From Rhodoferax sp. (lineage in GTDB: Bacteria > Pseudomonadota > Gammaproteobacteria > Burkholderiales > Burkholderiaceae_C), in the NCBI GenBank assembly GCA_026224975.1, contig JAMFRW010000285.1, positions 1 through 39,670 on the forward strand: a stretch of 39,670 nucleotides of DNA, given 5' to 3'. Position numbers and translations under genes: made by a program. Of this stretch, positions 32,947 through 39,670 are shown in pieces; position 1 is the stretch's first letter, and each line of letters starts with the position of its first letter. Under the pieces are notes generated by a model. It saw only the letters and a list, made by a program, of their open reading frames with translations, was not told the origin of the DNA and searched no databases.

Positions 32947-35900
32947 TCAGCGGAAATCCCGGCTGCGGCTCACCAGCCCCTGCAGCAGGCTGGAGTGGTC
33001 CAGCACCTTGGTCGCCACCAGGTGCATCACCGCCTGAGCGCCCTCGCCCTGCCGTTGCCACTGGCCGAAGACCGTGAGCAGCCGGGCGGCCAGCAGCGGC
33101 TGCCGCTGCGAATCGACCACCTTGGGCCAGACGATCACGTTGACCGGCCCGGTCTCGTCTTCCAGCGTGACGAACATCGTGCCCTTGGCTGTTTCGGGCC
33201 GCTGCCGGTGGGTGACGAGGCCGCTCGCGCGCGCCAGCCGGCCGTTCGGATAGGTGCGCAGCACGCTGGCCGGCTGCACCTTGAAGGCGGCCAGTTCGTC
33301 GCGCAGCAAGGCCAGCGGATGGCGCTTGAGCGTGAGGCCGAGCGCGCGGTAGTCCGACAAGGTGTCTTCGGCCTCGCTGGGCGCGGCGAGTTGTGCCGGC
33401 GCTTCGTGCACACGGGTGGCGCGCAGCATCTCGGTTGGCCGGGTGTCGATGCCGGCCACCGCCCACGCCGCCTGGTGCCGGTGGCCGGTGAAGCCCACCA
33501 GCGCATCGGCCTGGGCCAGCGCCTGCAGGTCGTGGGCATTGAGCGAGGCGCGCCGGGCCAGGTCTTCCGCGCTGGCAAACGGCCCCTGGCTTCGAACCGC
33601 GACGATGCGCTCGGCCGCGTCTGCAGATAAGCCGCCGATGCGGTCAAGGCCGAGGCGCACGGCGTGGAGTTCGTCTCTCGATTTGTCACCACACACCGAT
33701 GAAGCATCGCCTCGCGCCACCAGCGTGCTCTGCAACTCACTCGTGCGCACATCCACCGGCAGCACTTCCACGCCATGGTCGCGCGCATCGCGCACCAGTT
33801 GCGCCGGCGCATAAAAACCCATCGGCTGGCTGTTGAGCAGCGCGGCCAGAAAGGCATCGGGGTGATGGCACTTGATCCAGCTGCTGGTGTAGGCCAGCAT
33901 CGCAAAACCGGCCGCATGGCTCTCGGGGAATCCGTATTCACCGAAGCCCTGGATCTGCTTGAAGATGCGCTCGGCGTATTCCTCTTCATAGCCGTTCTTG
34001 ATCATGCGCCCGACCAGCTTCTCGTGGTACGGCGAGAGCCCGCCCTTGCGCTTCCATGCGGCCATGGCGCGGCGCAGGCCATCGGCTTCGCCGGGGGTGA
34101 AATCGGCCGCGTTGATCGCGATCTGCATCACCTGCTCCTGGAAGATCGGCACGCCCAGCGTGCGCTCCAGCGCCGCGCGAATGCCGGGGCTCGGGTAGAC
34201 GATGTCCTCCTTCTTCAAGGAGCGGTTGGTGAGGTACGGATGCACCATGCCGCCCTGGATCGGCCCCGGCCGCACGATCGCGACTTCGACGACGAGGTCG
34301 TAATAACAGCGGGGTTTGAGGCGCGGCAGCATGCTCATCTGCGCGCGGCTTTCGATCTGGAACACGCCGACGGTGTCGGCCTCGCAGATCATGTCGAAGG
34401 TGGGAATGTCCTTCAGCGGCACATCCTGCATCGCAAACGGATGGCCCTTTTTCTGCCCGATGAATTCGAGCGAGCGACGCAGCGCGCTCAGCATGCCGAG
34501 CGCCAGCACATCGACCTTGATCAGCCCCAGCGAATCGAGATCGTCCTTGTCCCACTGCACGACGCTGCGCTTGTCCATGGCGGCGTTTTCCACCGGCACG
34601 AGCTGCTCGATCTGATCGCGTGCGATGACGAAACCGCCCGGGTGCTGGCTCAGGTGGCGCGGGAAGCCGATCAGCTGCTGCGTGAGCTCCATCCAGAGCT
34701 GGACGATGGGCGCCTCGGGGTCGAAGCCGTTCTCGCGCAAACGCTGGTTGTTGATGTCGCGCCCGTCGAACCAGTGCATGCTTTTCGACACCGCCTCGAT
34801 GCGCTGCAGGTCCATGCCGAGCGCGCGGCCCACGTCGCGCAGGGCCGAGCGCGGCCGGTAGCTGATGACCACGGCCGTGAGCGCCGCGCGGTGCCGGCCG
34901 TATTTGCCGTAGATGTACTGGATGACTTCTTCGCGCCGCTGGTGTTCGAAATCGACATCGATGTCGGGCGGCTCGTTGCGCTCGGCGCTGATGAAACGCT
35001 CGAAGAGCAGCGAGGCATCCTGTGGGTTCACCTCGGTCACTTCCAGGCAATAACAGACCACCGAGTTGGCGGCGCTGCCCCGGCCCTGGCAAAGAATCTC
35101 CTTGCTGCGGGCCCAGCGCACGATGTCGGCCACGGTCAAAAAGTAGGCCTCGTATTCGAGCTGCTGGATCAGCGCCAGCTCGCGCTCGGTTTGCGCACGG
35201 AATGTCGCTTTCTGCGCCTCGGTGAAGCGCTCATGCACAAATCGCCTGGCAAAACCTTGCTCGGTGAGGTGGCGCAAATGGCTGGTGGGCGTTTCGCCCT
35301 GCGGCACGATCTCTTGCGGGTATTCGTACTTGAGTTGCCCCAGCGAAAACGCGCAGCGGCCGGCCAGCACCAGCGAGTTCCCCAGCCATTCGGGCTCGTA
35401 CAGCGCCGCCAGCCGGCCGCGGCCGCGAAGATGCCGCTCGGCATTCGGCTCGAGCCGAAAACCACAGTCGCCCACGGCCGTTTTGAGGCGGATCGCGGTG
35501 AGCGTGTCCTGCAAGGGCTTGCGCGAGCGCAGGTGCATCAGCACATCGCCGGTCGCGACAATGGGCAGGCCGGTCAACTGGGCGACATGCCGCACCACAT
35601 CGAGCAGGTCGTCGTCGCTCTGCCGATGCAGCAGTGAAAGCGAAATGGCCGCGCGCTCGGGAAACCAGGTCTTGACCCACACCGCGTGCGCAAAAACTTC
35701 TTCGGGGGTTTGCGATGCCCGCGGCACCAGCAGCGCGAGGCAATCGGGCAGGCCGGTGAGCGTGGGCGCATTCGGCACCTTGCCCTCAACGTCGCCCGGG
35801 TGCGCCAGATAACTGCCCTTGGCCGCCCGCCGCCGCGCGACCGTGATCCAGTGCGACAGGTTGCCGTAGCCGCGCCGCGTTTGCGCCAGCACGATCAGCC

Positions 35901-36165
35901 GGGCATGGGGAACGGGCGGCGTCTTCCCGTCGCCCGGCAAGCTCAGCTGGATTTCGCTGCCGATGATCAACGGCAACTGGCATTCCAGCGCCGCCACATG
36001 CGCCCGCACCACGCCCGCCAAGGTGCATTCGTCGGTGATGGCGAGCGCCGCATACCCGAGCTGATGTGCCCGCCGCACCAGTTCCTCGGGGTGCGAAGCA
36101 CCGGTGAGGAAGCTGAAATTGCTGCGGCAGTGGAGTTCGGCGTAGCCGGGGAGCGAGGGGCGCAT
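32947..36165 (-). CDS. dnaE2: Error-prone DNA polymerase DnaE2 (ImuC)
   Basis: A 1072-residue C-family polymerase. It has an N-terminal PHP domain (YAELHCRSNFSFLTGASHPE), palm aspartates in PPDIDVDFEHQRREE and a third in KVDVLALGML, a helix-hairpin region, and a C-terminal OB fold (VNVIVWPKVVD). Length and motif wording (FSFLTGASHPEELV) are those of DnaE2 rather than DnaE1. DnaE2 does mutagenic translesion synthesis with ImuA and ImuB. Neither partner gene is adjacent: upstream is a PEP-CTERM gene on the other strand and downstream a small lipoprotein, so imuAB must lie elsewhere if present. ATG 36165 is chosen because the family begins PGYAELHC; a LexA box lies 29 bp upstream. Confidence 0.95.
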   Translation of the reverse strand: MRPSLPGYAELHCRSNFSFLTGASHPEELVRRAHQLGYAALAITDECTLAGVVRAHVAALECQLPLIIGSEIQLSLPGDGKTPPVPHARLIVLAQTRRGYGNLSHWITVARRRAAKGSYLAHPGDVEGKVPNAPTLTGLPDCLALLVPRASQTPEEVFAHAVWVKTWFPERAAISLSLLHRQSDDDLLDVVRHVAQLTGLPIVATGDVLMHLRSRKPLQDTLTAIRLKTAVGDCGFRLEPNAERHLRGRGRLAALYEPEWLGNSLVLAGRCAFSLGQLKYEYPQEIVPQGETPTSHLRHLTEQGFARRFVHERFTEAQKATFRAQTERELALIQQLEYEAYFLTVADIVRWARSKEILCQGRGSAANSVVCYCLEVTEVNPQDASLLFERFISAERNEPPDIDVDFEHQRREEVIQYIYGKYGRHRAALTAVVISYRPRSALRDVGRALGMDLQRIEAVSKSMHWFDGRDINNQRLRENGFDPEAPIVQLWMELTQQLIGFPRHLSQHPGGFVIARDQIEQLVPVENAAMDKRSVVQWDKDDLDSLGLIKVDVLALGMLSALRRSLEFIGQKKGHPFAMQDVPLKDIPTFDMICEADTVGVFQIESRAQMSMLPRLKPRCYYDLVVEVAIVRPGPIQGGMVHPYLTNRSLKKEDIVYPSPGIRAALERTLGVPIFQEQVMQIAINAADFTPGEADGLRRAMAAWKRKGGLSPYHEKLVGRMIKNGYEEEYAERIFKQIQGFGEYGFPESHAAGFAMLAYTSSWIKCHHPDAFLAALLNSQPMGFYAPAQLVRDARDHGVEVLPVDVRTSELQSTLVARGDASSVCGDKSRDELHAVRLGLDRIGGLSADAAERIVAVRSQGPFASAEDLARRASLNAHDLQALAQADALVGFTGHRHQAAWAVAGIDTRPTEMLRATRVHEAPAQLAAPSEAEDTLSDYRALGLTLKRHPLALLRDELAAFKVQPASVLRTYPNGRLARASGLVTHRQRPETAKGTMFVTLEDETGPVNVIVWPKVVDSQRQPLLAARLLTVFGQWQRQGEGAQAVMHLVATKVLDHSSLLQGLVSRSRDFR

Positions 36166-36193
36166 GGGAGGCAGAGTGGATCGAACTGAAATA

Positions 36194-36209
36194 CTGTATT
36201 TAAACCCAG
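36194..36209 (-). promoter_or_regulatory. LexA (SOS) box of dnaE2
   Basis: CTG-N10-CAG (36194-36209) is flanked symmetrically, giving perfect arms ATACTG (36191-36196) and CAGTAT (36207-36212) around an AT-rich centre. That is the proteobacterial LexA operator form. It lies 29 bp upstream of the dnaE2 start, so induction on DNA damage is expected. Confidence 0.87.
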
Positions 36210-36359
36210 TATTCTGCGCCTGTTGCATTCGCCATCACAGCGCAATTGCCGGGGGTGCGACTCACCTAACATATGGCTCCAGCGGATCACTGCGTCCGCT
36301 CGCCACGTGCAACACGCGGCGCCTACTTTCCGACTCGAACACGACAAAAGGAGCCACTC

Positions 36360-36899
36360 GTGACAACCTCGACCCGTCCATCCAGATATCTCCTGGCCGC
36401 CATGGCTTTTGCCGGCGTGCTGTCGGCGCAAAGCGCCCTCGCCGACACCACTTGGCATTGGAGCTATAGCGGCGTCGCCATCGATGCCAGCGGAACCTTC
36501 GTCACCTCCGACACCGCGGATGCTTCGGGTTTCTACGAGATCACGGCCATCACCGGCACCCGCAACGGCGAAGCCATCACCGCGCTCTACCCGGCCGGCA
36601 GCGCCATTCCGGGCAATGAGCCGTATGCCGTCGACAACCTGATCCGCGTCGGTGCCCAAGGCCAGATCACCGTGCACGGGTTCGGCTTCGCCACAGCGTC
36701 TGGCTATACCAACCCCTACTACGCCGATTTCCTGGCCACGCCCGGCTACATGGAAGTCTTCACGACCACATCGAGCTTCGCCGAGGTACCGATCACATTC
36801 TCCGCCTCTCCCGTGCCCGAGCCAACAGCCGCAACGCTGTTGCTCGCCGGCCTCGGCGCTTTGGGGCTGGCGGGCTTCGCGCGCCGCCGCGCTGGCTGA
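36360..36899 (+). CDS. PEP-CTERM sorting-domain protein
   Basis: A 179-residue exported protein. A signal peptide (cleavage near ALA-D, residue 28) precedes a ~120-residue beta-rich domain of unknown type. The C-terminal sorting signal is VPEPTAATLLLAGLG plus ARRR: the VPEP motif, a membrane helix and a basic end. An exosortase (EpsH/XrtA-type) would cut at this motif during export to the surface or matrix. No exosortase gene is in the window. GTG 36360 is chosen because AAAAGGAG precedes it and the protein then starts with its signal peptide. The GNAT gene follows 9 bp after the stop. Confidence 0.87.
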   Translation: MTTSTRPSRYLLAAMAFAGVLSAQSALADTTWHWSYSGVAIDASGTFVTSDTADASGFYEITAITGTRNGEAITALYPAGSAIPGNEPYAVDNLIRVGAQGQITVHGFGFATASGYTNPYYADFLATPGYMEVFTTTSSFAEVPITFSASPVPEPTAATLLLAGLGALGLAGFARRRAG

Positions 36900-36908
36900 G
36901 GTTTTCGA

Positions 36909-37511
36909 ATGCTGCTGCGCCGTGCCACAAAATCCGATGCAGCGGCCGTTGCGTACGTCTATCTTTCCTCGCGAAAAGAGTTCCTGCCCTATGCGCCTTT
37001 AGCCCATACGGATGAAGAGGTCCGCGCGTGGATAGAACAGTCTTTGGTGCCTGCAGGCCGAGTGACTGTTGCGGAGATGGCCTCGGAGATCATCGGCTTC
37101 GTGACGACGACCGATGCAGACGGTTGCCTGTGGATCGATCAGTTGTATGTTCGGCCGGCATCCACGGGGCGCGGCATCGGAAGCGCACTGCTGAGACACG
37201 CCATGACCGGCGCGTCTCAGCCCGTCAGGCTCTACACGTTTCAAGCAAACAATGGCGCCCGGCGGTTCTACGAACGGTTCGGATTTGCGCCGATGGCATT
37301 CACGGATGGGCGCACCAACGAAGAGCAGTGCCCGGACGTGCTGTATGAACTTCCCATTGGCACCACTCCGCGCAATCCGGCGGCGGAGCGGGCGTTGGAC
37401 TCCATGTGGGCTGTCGACGTGGAGCGACGCATCGACGAGATCGAGTCAGGACAGATGCCGATCGCACCGGTCGAGCAAGCCATCGCGCGCGCCAAGCGAG
37501 GGCTTCGGTGA
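36909..37511 (+). CDS. GNAT acetyltransferase with an addiction-module-like C-terminal tail
   Basis: A 200-residue protein. Residues 1-~150 form a GNAT acetyltransferase fold with the acetyl-CoA loop TGRGIGSALL near residues 86-95 and the ending FYERFGFAPM. The remaining ~42 residues (159-200) are not GNAT. They read ALDSMWAVDVERRIDEIESG, then a MPIAPVEQA segment. This closely resembles the C-terminal half of Unstab_antitox (addiction module component) proteins, which have W...ERRxxEIxSG...P.EE...R. So it looks like an acetyltransferase fused to an antitoxin-like tail. It starts 9 bp after the PEP-CTERM gene, on the same strand. Substrate unknown. Confidence 0.8.
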   Translation: MLLRRATKSDAAAVAYVYLSSRKEFLPYAPLAHTDEEVRAWIEQSLVPAGRVTVAEMASEIIGFVTTTDADGCLWIDQLYVRPASTGRGIGSALLRHAMTGASQPVRLYTFQANNGARRFYERFGFAPMAFTDGRTNEEQCPDVLYELPIGTTPRNPAAERALDSMWAVDVERRIDEIESGQMPIAPVEQAIARAKRGLR

Positions 37512-37545
37512 TCGAAGCTCTTCGCTAGACCCGAGCGTCGGTCGC

Positions 37546-37950
37546 TCACCCCAAGGCCAAAAACTCCACCCAGTTCCCATCCGGGTCCTCGACCATCGCG
37601 ATGCGGACGCCGGGGCGCAGGTCGCGCACGGGCATGGCGATCTTGTGGCCGGCATCCGCGCAGGCTTTGACCATCTCTTCGATGTTGGTGACGGTCATGG
37701 TCCAGTAGCGGTAGCCGGCACCGCCGCCGATGCCACCGGGCGCGGCCGGGGCGGGCACGCTGGGGAAGACGACGAGCTTGATCATGCTGTCGCCGCAGAG
37801 CATCTGGTGCATGACGCCGGCGCCGCCGGGCATGGGCATTTCGCGCAGGTAGCGAAAGCCGAGCACGTCGCGGTAGAAGGCGAGCATCGCTTCGCCGTTG
37901 GTGGTGATGATCCCCAGATCGATGGCTTGTTTGGCCAGTTGCACGCCCAT
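37546..37950 (-). CDS. VOC (glyoxalase/dioxygenase superfamily) protein
   Basis: A 134-residue single-copy VOC protein with paired beta-alpha-beta-beta-beta units: IDLGIITTNGEAMLAFYRDV opens the first, and YWTMTVTNIEEMVKACADAG followed by VEDPDGNWVEF closes the second. The metal-binding pattern is only partly visible (Glu of WVEF), so the reaction cannot be stated. Lactoylglutathione lyase-like or dioxygenase-like roles are both possible. ATG 37950 is chosen over 38010 because the region before it lacks family similarity. It is convergent with the GNAT gene, 34 bp between stops. Confidence 0.83.
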   Translation of the reverse strand: MGVQLAKQAIDLGIITTNGEAMLAFYRDVLGFRYLREMPMPGGAGVMHQMLCGDSMIKLVVFPSVPAPAAPGGIGGGAGYRYWTMTVTNIEEMVKACADAGHKIAMPVRDLRPGVRIAMVEDPDGNWVEFLALG

Positions 37951-38157
37951 GTCGTCTCCTTGTGATGTGGCCGGCCGACGATAGCGCGGCACGGCCGGGG
38001 AGACGGTCACCCGCGGGACTCTTCGGGACGCTTCGTTTCAGGCTCGAAACATCGTACGAAAGAAGGATGCTGCCTGGTCCAGCCGTGCCTAGACTTTCCG
38101 CGACGACACGATTTCCTTCCGCACCCCGCACACCGGCAACGCACGGAGCAGCATCCC

Positions 38158-38532
38158 ATGGTCAGCAACGGGGTCGGCGTGTCCGGCGGCAAGGTGCATG
38201 CGGGCGGAAGCCTGATCGTGTTGATCCGCCTGCTGCCGGGTTGGAAGCTCGATCCGGCGTCCGCGAGCCTGCGTTGCCTGGCCTCCGATGGCTCGCCGAT
38301 CTACGCCGTGCCGCTACCCGACCTGCCGCGCAGCGCAGAGTTGCTACCGGCGATCCCGCTGCGCTTGCCCCGCCGCGGCAGGCCGCTGGCGGCCGAGCAC
38401 GAGCTGGAGCGCTATTTGCACCTTCATCTGCGGCTGCCGACACGCGAGCCAACGGAAGTCTGGCTGGCGCGCGCCCGCGGCTGGGAGTTCGTCGAATCGG
38501 CGCGGGTGCTGAAGGGCATCGGGCTGATGTGA
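38158..38532 (+). CDS. Hypothetical protein, 124 residues
   Basis: I do not recognise this protein. It has no signal peptide. The sequence is Leu/Arg/Pro-rich and looks beta-strand prone (HAGGSLIVLIRLLPGWKLD; HLHLRLPTREPTEVWLARA). GGAG lies about 13 bases before ATG 38158, a little far. The coding potential is plausible rather than certain in this GC-rich DNA, because other frames are also open. It is followed after 46 bp by an alpha/beta hydrolase on the same strand. Confidence 0.5.
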   Translation: MVSNGVGVSGGKVHAGGSLIVLIRLLPGWKLDPASASLRCLASDGSPIYAVPLPDLPRSAELLPAIPLRLPRRGRPLAAEHELERYLHLHLRLPTREPTEVWLARARGWEFVESARVLKGIGLM

Positions 38533-38578
38533 ATCGTGATGTGAACGTGAACGGGCGGCGTCGCTACGATCGCCGCCC

Positions 38579-39433
38579 ATGAACATCGTCTTCGCCCACG
38601 CCAATGGTTTTCCGGCCGGCACCTACCGCAGTCTTTTCGACGCCTGGCGAGCCGCCGGTGCGACCGTCCACGCCATAGCCAAGCTCGGCCACGACCCGCG
38701 CTTTCCCGTCACCGACAACTGGCCGCACTTGCGCGACGAGCTGATCCACTTCATCGAGCAGGAGGTCACAGGGCCCGCCTACCTGGTCGGCCATTCGCTG
38801 GGCGGCTTCGTGAGCCTGCTTGCCGCCGCGCGGCGGCCCGACTTGGCACTCGGCGTGGTGCTGCTCGATTCGCCGGTGCTCTCGGGCTGGAAGGCGCGCG
38901 CGGTGCAGTTCGCCAAGGCCACAGGCATGGGCGAGCGCTTCTCACCGGGCAAGGTGTCGAAACGGCGGCGCCAGCATTGGCCGAATGCGGACGCGGCCTA
39001 CGAACACTTCGCGTCCAAGCCGGCCTTCGCACGCTGGGCGCCGGGCGTCCTGCGTGACTACATCGCGAGCGGCGTGGAGGCCGTGCCGGCAGAGCTGGAG
39101 GCGGGCGCTCACCACCGGCTGAGCTTTCACCGCGAGGTCGAAACCGCGATCTACAACTCGCTGCCGCACCACGTCGCGCGCGTGCTGCGGGTGCATCCGC
39201 TGCAGTGCCCGCTTGCGTTCATCGGCGGCAGCGAATCCACGGAGATCAAGCAGATCGGCCTGGCCGCAACCAAGCGCTTCACGCAAGGCCGCATGTCGAC
39301 GCTGCCCGGCTCGCATCTCTTTCCGCTGGAGCGGCCCGCGGAGACGGCCGCCGAGGTGCTGCGCTGGATCGAGCGCTTCGGGCCCTCCGTGGCCTCCTGG
39401 CCGAGGCGTGAGCCGCCACCCCCGCGCCTATAA
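38579..39433 (+). CDS. Alpha/beta hydrolase
   Basis: A 284-residue hydrolase beginning directly with the first strand ([17 protein letters not shown], where HANG forms the oxyanion-hole turn). The nucleophile elbow is VGHSLGG with Ser73, and the catalytic His lies in [10 protein letters not shown]. No signal peptide. The substrate is unknown; the HANGFPA opening is common in small esterase/hydrolase proteins that often lie near pyrG in Burkholderiales. ATG 38579 is used. The pyrG promoter (TATAAT at 39429) overlaps the end of this gene. Confidence 0.85.
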   Translation: MNIVFAHANGFPAGTYRSLFDAWRAAGATVHAIAKLGHDPRFPVTDNWPHLRDELIHFIEQEVTGPAYLVGHSLGGFVSLLAAARRPDLALGVVLLDSPVLSGWKARAVQFAKATGMGERFSPGKVSKRRRQHWPNADAAYEHFASKPAFARWAPGVLRDYIASGVEAVPAELEAGAHHRLSFHREVETAIYNSLPHHVARVLRVHPLQCPLAFIGGSESTEIKQIGLAATKRFTQGRMSTLPGSHLFPLERPAETAAEVLRWIERFGPSVASWPRREPPPPRL

Positions 39434-39473
39434 TCGCGCTTTACCACCAGAGCATTTGTGTCAAACAAATGCT
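39429..39473 (+). promoter_or_regulatory. pyrG promoter -10 and leader hairpin
   Basis: TATAAT (39429-39434) is a consensus -10 box; no clear -35 is seen 17 bp upstream. About 17 bp later, AGCATTTGT (39451-39459), loop GTCAA, ACAAATGCT (39465-39473) form a perfect 9-bp hairpin. It ends 7 bases before the pyrG ATG, where a ribosome-binding site would sit. No clear Shine-Dalgarno is present. Confidence 0.6.
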
Positions 39474-39480
39474 GCACACA

Positions 39481-39670
39481 ATGACCAAGTACGTCTTTGT
39501 CACCGGCGGTGTGGTGTCCTCGCTGGGCAAGGGCATCGCTTCTGCATCGCTCGCCGCGATCCTCGAATCGCGCGGCCTCAAAGTCACGCTGATCAAGCTC
39601 GATCCGTACCTCAACGTCGATCCGGGCACGATGAGCCCGTTCCAGCACGGCGAGGTCTTCGTCACCGACG
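39481..39670 (+). CDS. pyrG: CTP synthase, N-terminal part (partial at window edge)
   Basis: The first ~63 residues of CTP synthase, which converts UTP to CTP using ATP and glutamine-derived ammonia. The opening [20 protein letters not shown] holds the P-loop-like ATP site, and [20 protein letters not shown] is the conserved nucleotide-binding block. The C-terminal glutamine amidotransferase domain is beyond the window. ATG 39481 matches the usual MTK start; an in-frame ATG at 39469 would add four residues and lies inside the hairpin. Expect further pyrimidine or glycolytic genes downstream. Confidence 0.95.
   Translation, partial: MTKYVFVTGGVVSSLGKGIASASLAAILESRGLKVTLIKLDPYLNVDPGTMSPFQHGEVFVTD

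Noticed and set aside
33775-35637. Plus-strand 620-codon open frame over dnaE2
   Set aside because: Shadow of the polymerase gene; His/Arg-rich with no motif.

Overview
The window is a high-GC, densely packed bacterial chromosome segment. The gene content fits a betaproteobacterium of the order Burkholderiales, perhaps near Rubrivivax, Leptothrix or Rhizobacter. This is inferred from a DUF3563 protein, a PEP-CTERM protein, a VF530 protein, glutathione-dependent formaldehyde oxidation, a DnaE2 polymerase and GC-rich palindromic intergenic repeats. No rRNA, tRNA, CRISPR array, intact insertion sequence or prophage was recognised. Most of the window is chromosomal housekeeping and conserved-hypothetical DNA with a few mosaic points.

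Layout. 1-5.5 kb: 3' end of a glutaryl-CoA dehydrogenase gene, a proline-iminopeptidase-like hydrolase and a very large AsmA-like DUF748 envelope protein. 5.5-10.4 kb: a cupin, an ElyC/YdcF-type membrane protein, a remnant of a TRIC-family channel gene beside a short repeat, two small membrane proteins (DUF2177, DUF2127) and an ABC exporter. 10.5-14.3 kb: DUF3563, then a Spy/CpxP-like lipoprotein, an OmpR-type regulator and a histidine kinase in CpxP-CpxR-CpxA-like order, and a convergent Sel1-like secreted protein. 14.4-16.8 kb: an exported peroxiredoxin divergent from a phospholipase D-like (ClsC-type) lipoprotein.

16.8-20.6 kb: the most unusual locus. One uninterrupted reading frame encodes a complete GMC flavoprotein oxidoreductase, then a signal peptide, then a complete patatin-POTRA-beta-barrel protein (type Vd secretion). 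20.7-23.4 kb: the formaldehyde detoxification pair frmA and fghA, separated by 450 bp holding a long inverted-repeat element, then VF530. 23.5-25.6 kb: a YqjI-like PadR regulator with a histidine-rich N terminus, in an operon with an MFS exporter. 25.7-28.7 kb: an S9 peptidase translationally coupled to a DUF2891 protein.

28.7-32.8 kb: a DUF3047 lipoprotein, an uncharacterised 161-residue protein, a strong terminator, a tiny Lys/Ala-rich secreted protein, a prolyl-4-hydroxylase-like oxygenase, YaaA and a small lipoprotein. 32.9-36.2 kb: dnaE2 with a near-ideal LexA box. 36.3-37.5 kb: a PEP-CTERM protein followed by a GNAT acetyltransferase whose C-terminal tail resembles an addiction-module antitoxin. 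37.5-39.67 kb: a VOC protein, a hypothetical protein, an alpha/beta hydrolase and the start of pyrG.

Themes. Several genes concern the envelope (DUF748, ElyC-like, Spy-like/two-component system, PLD, patatin-barrel, DUF3047). Others concern stress (peroxiredoxin, YaaA, dnaE2, formaldehyde oxidation, metal-type PadR). The observations most worth following are the GMC-patatin fusion, the GNAT-antitoxin-tail protein, the His-rich PadR/MFS operon and the palindromic element between frmA and fghA.
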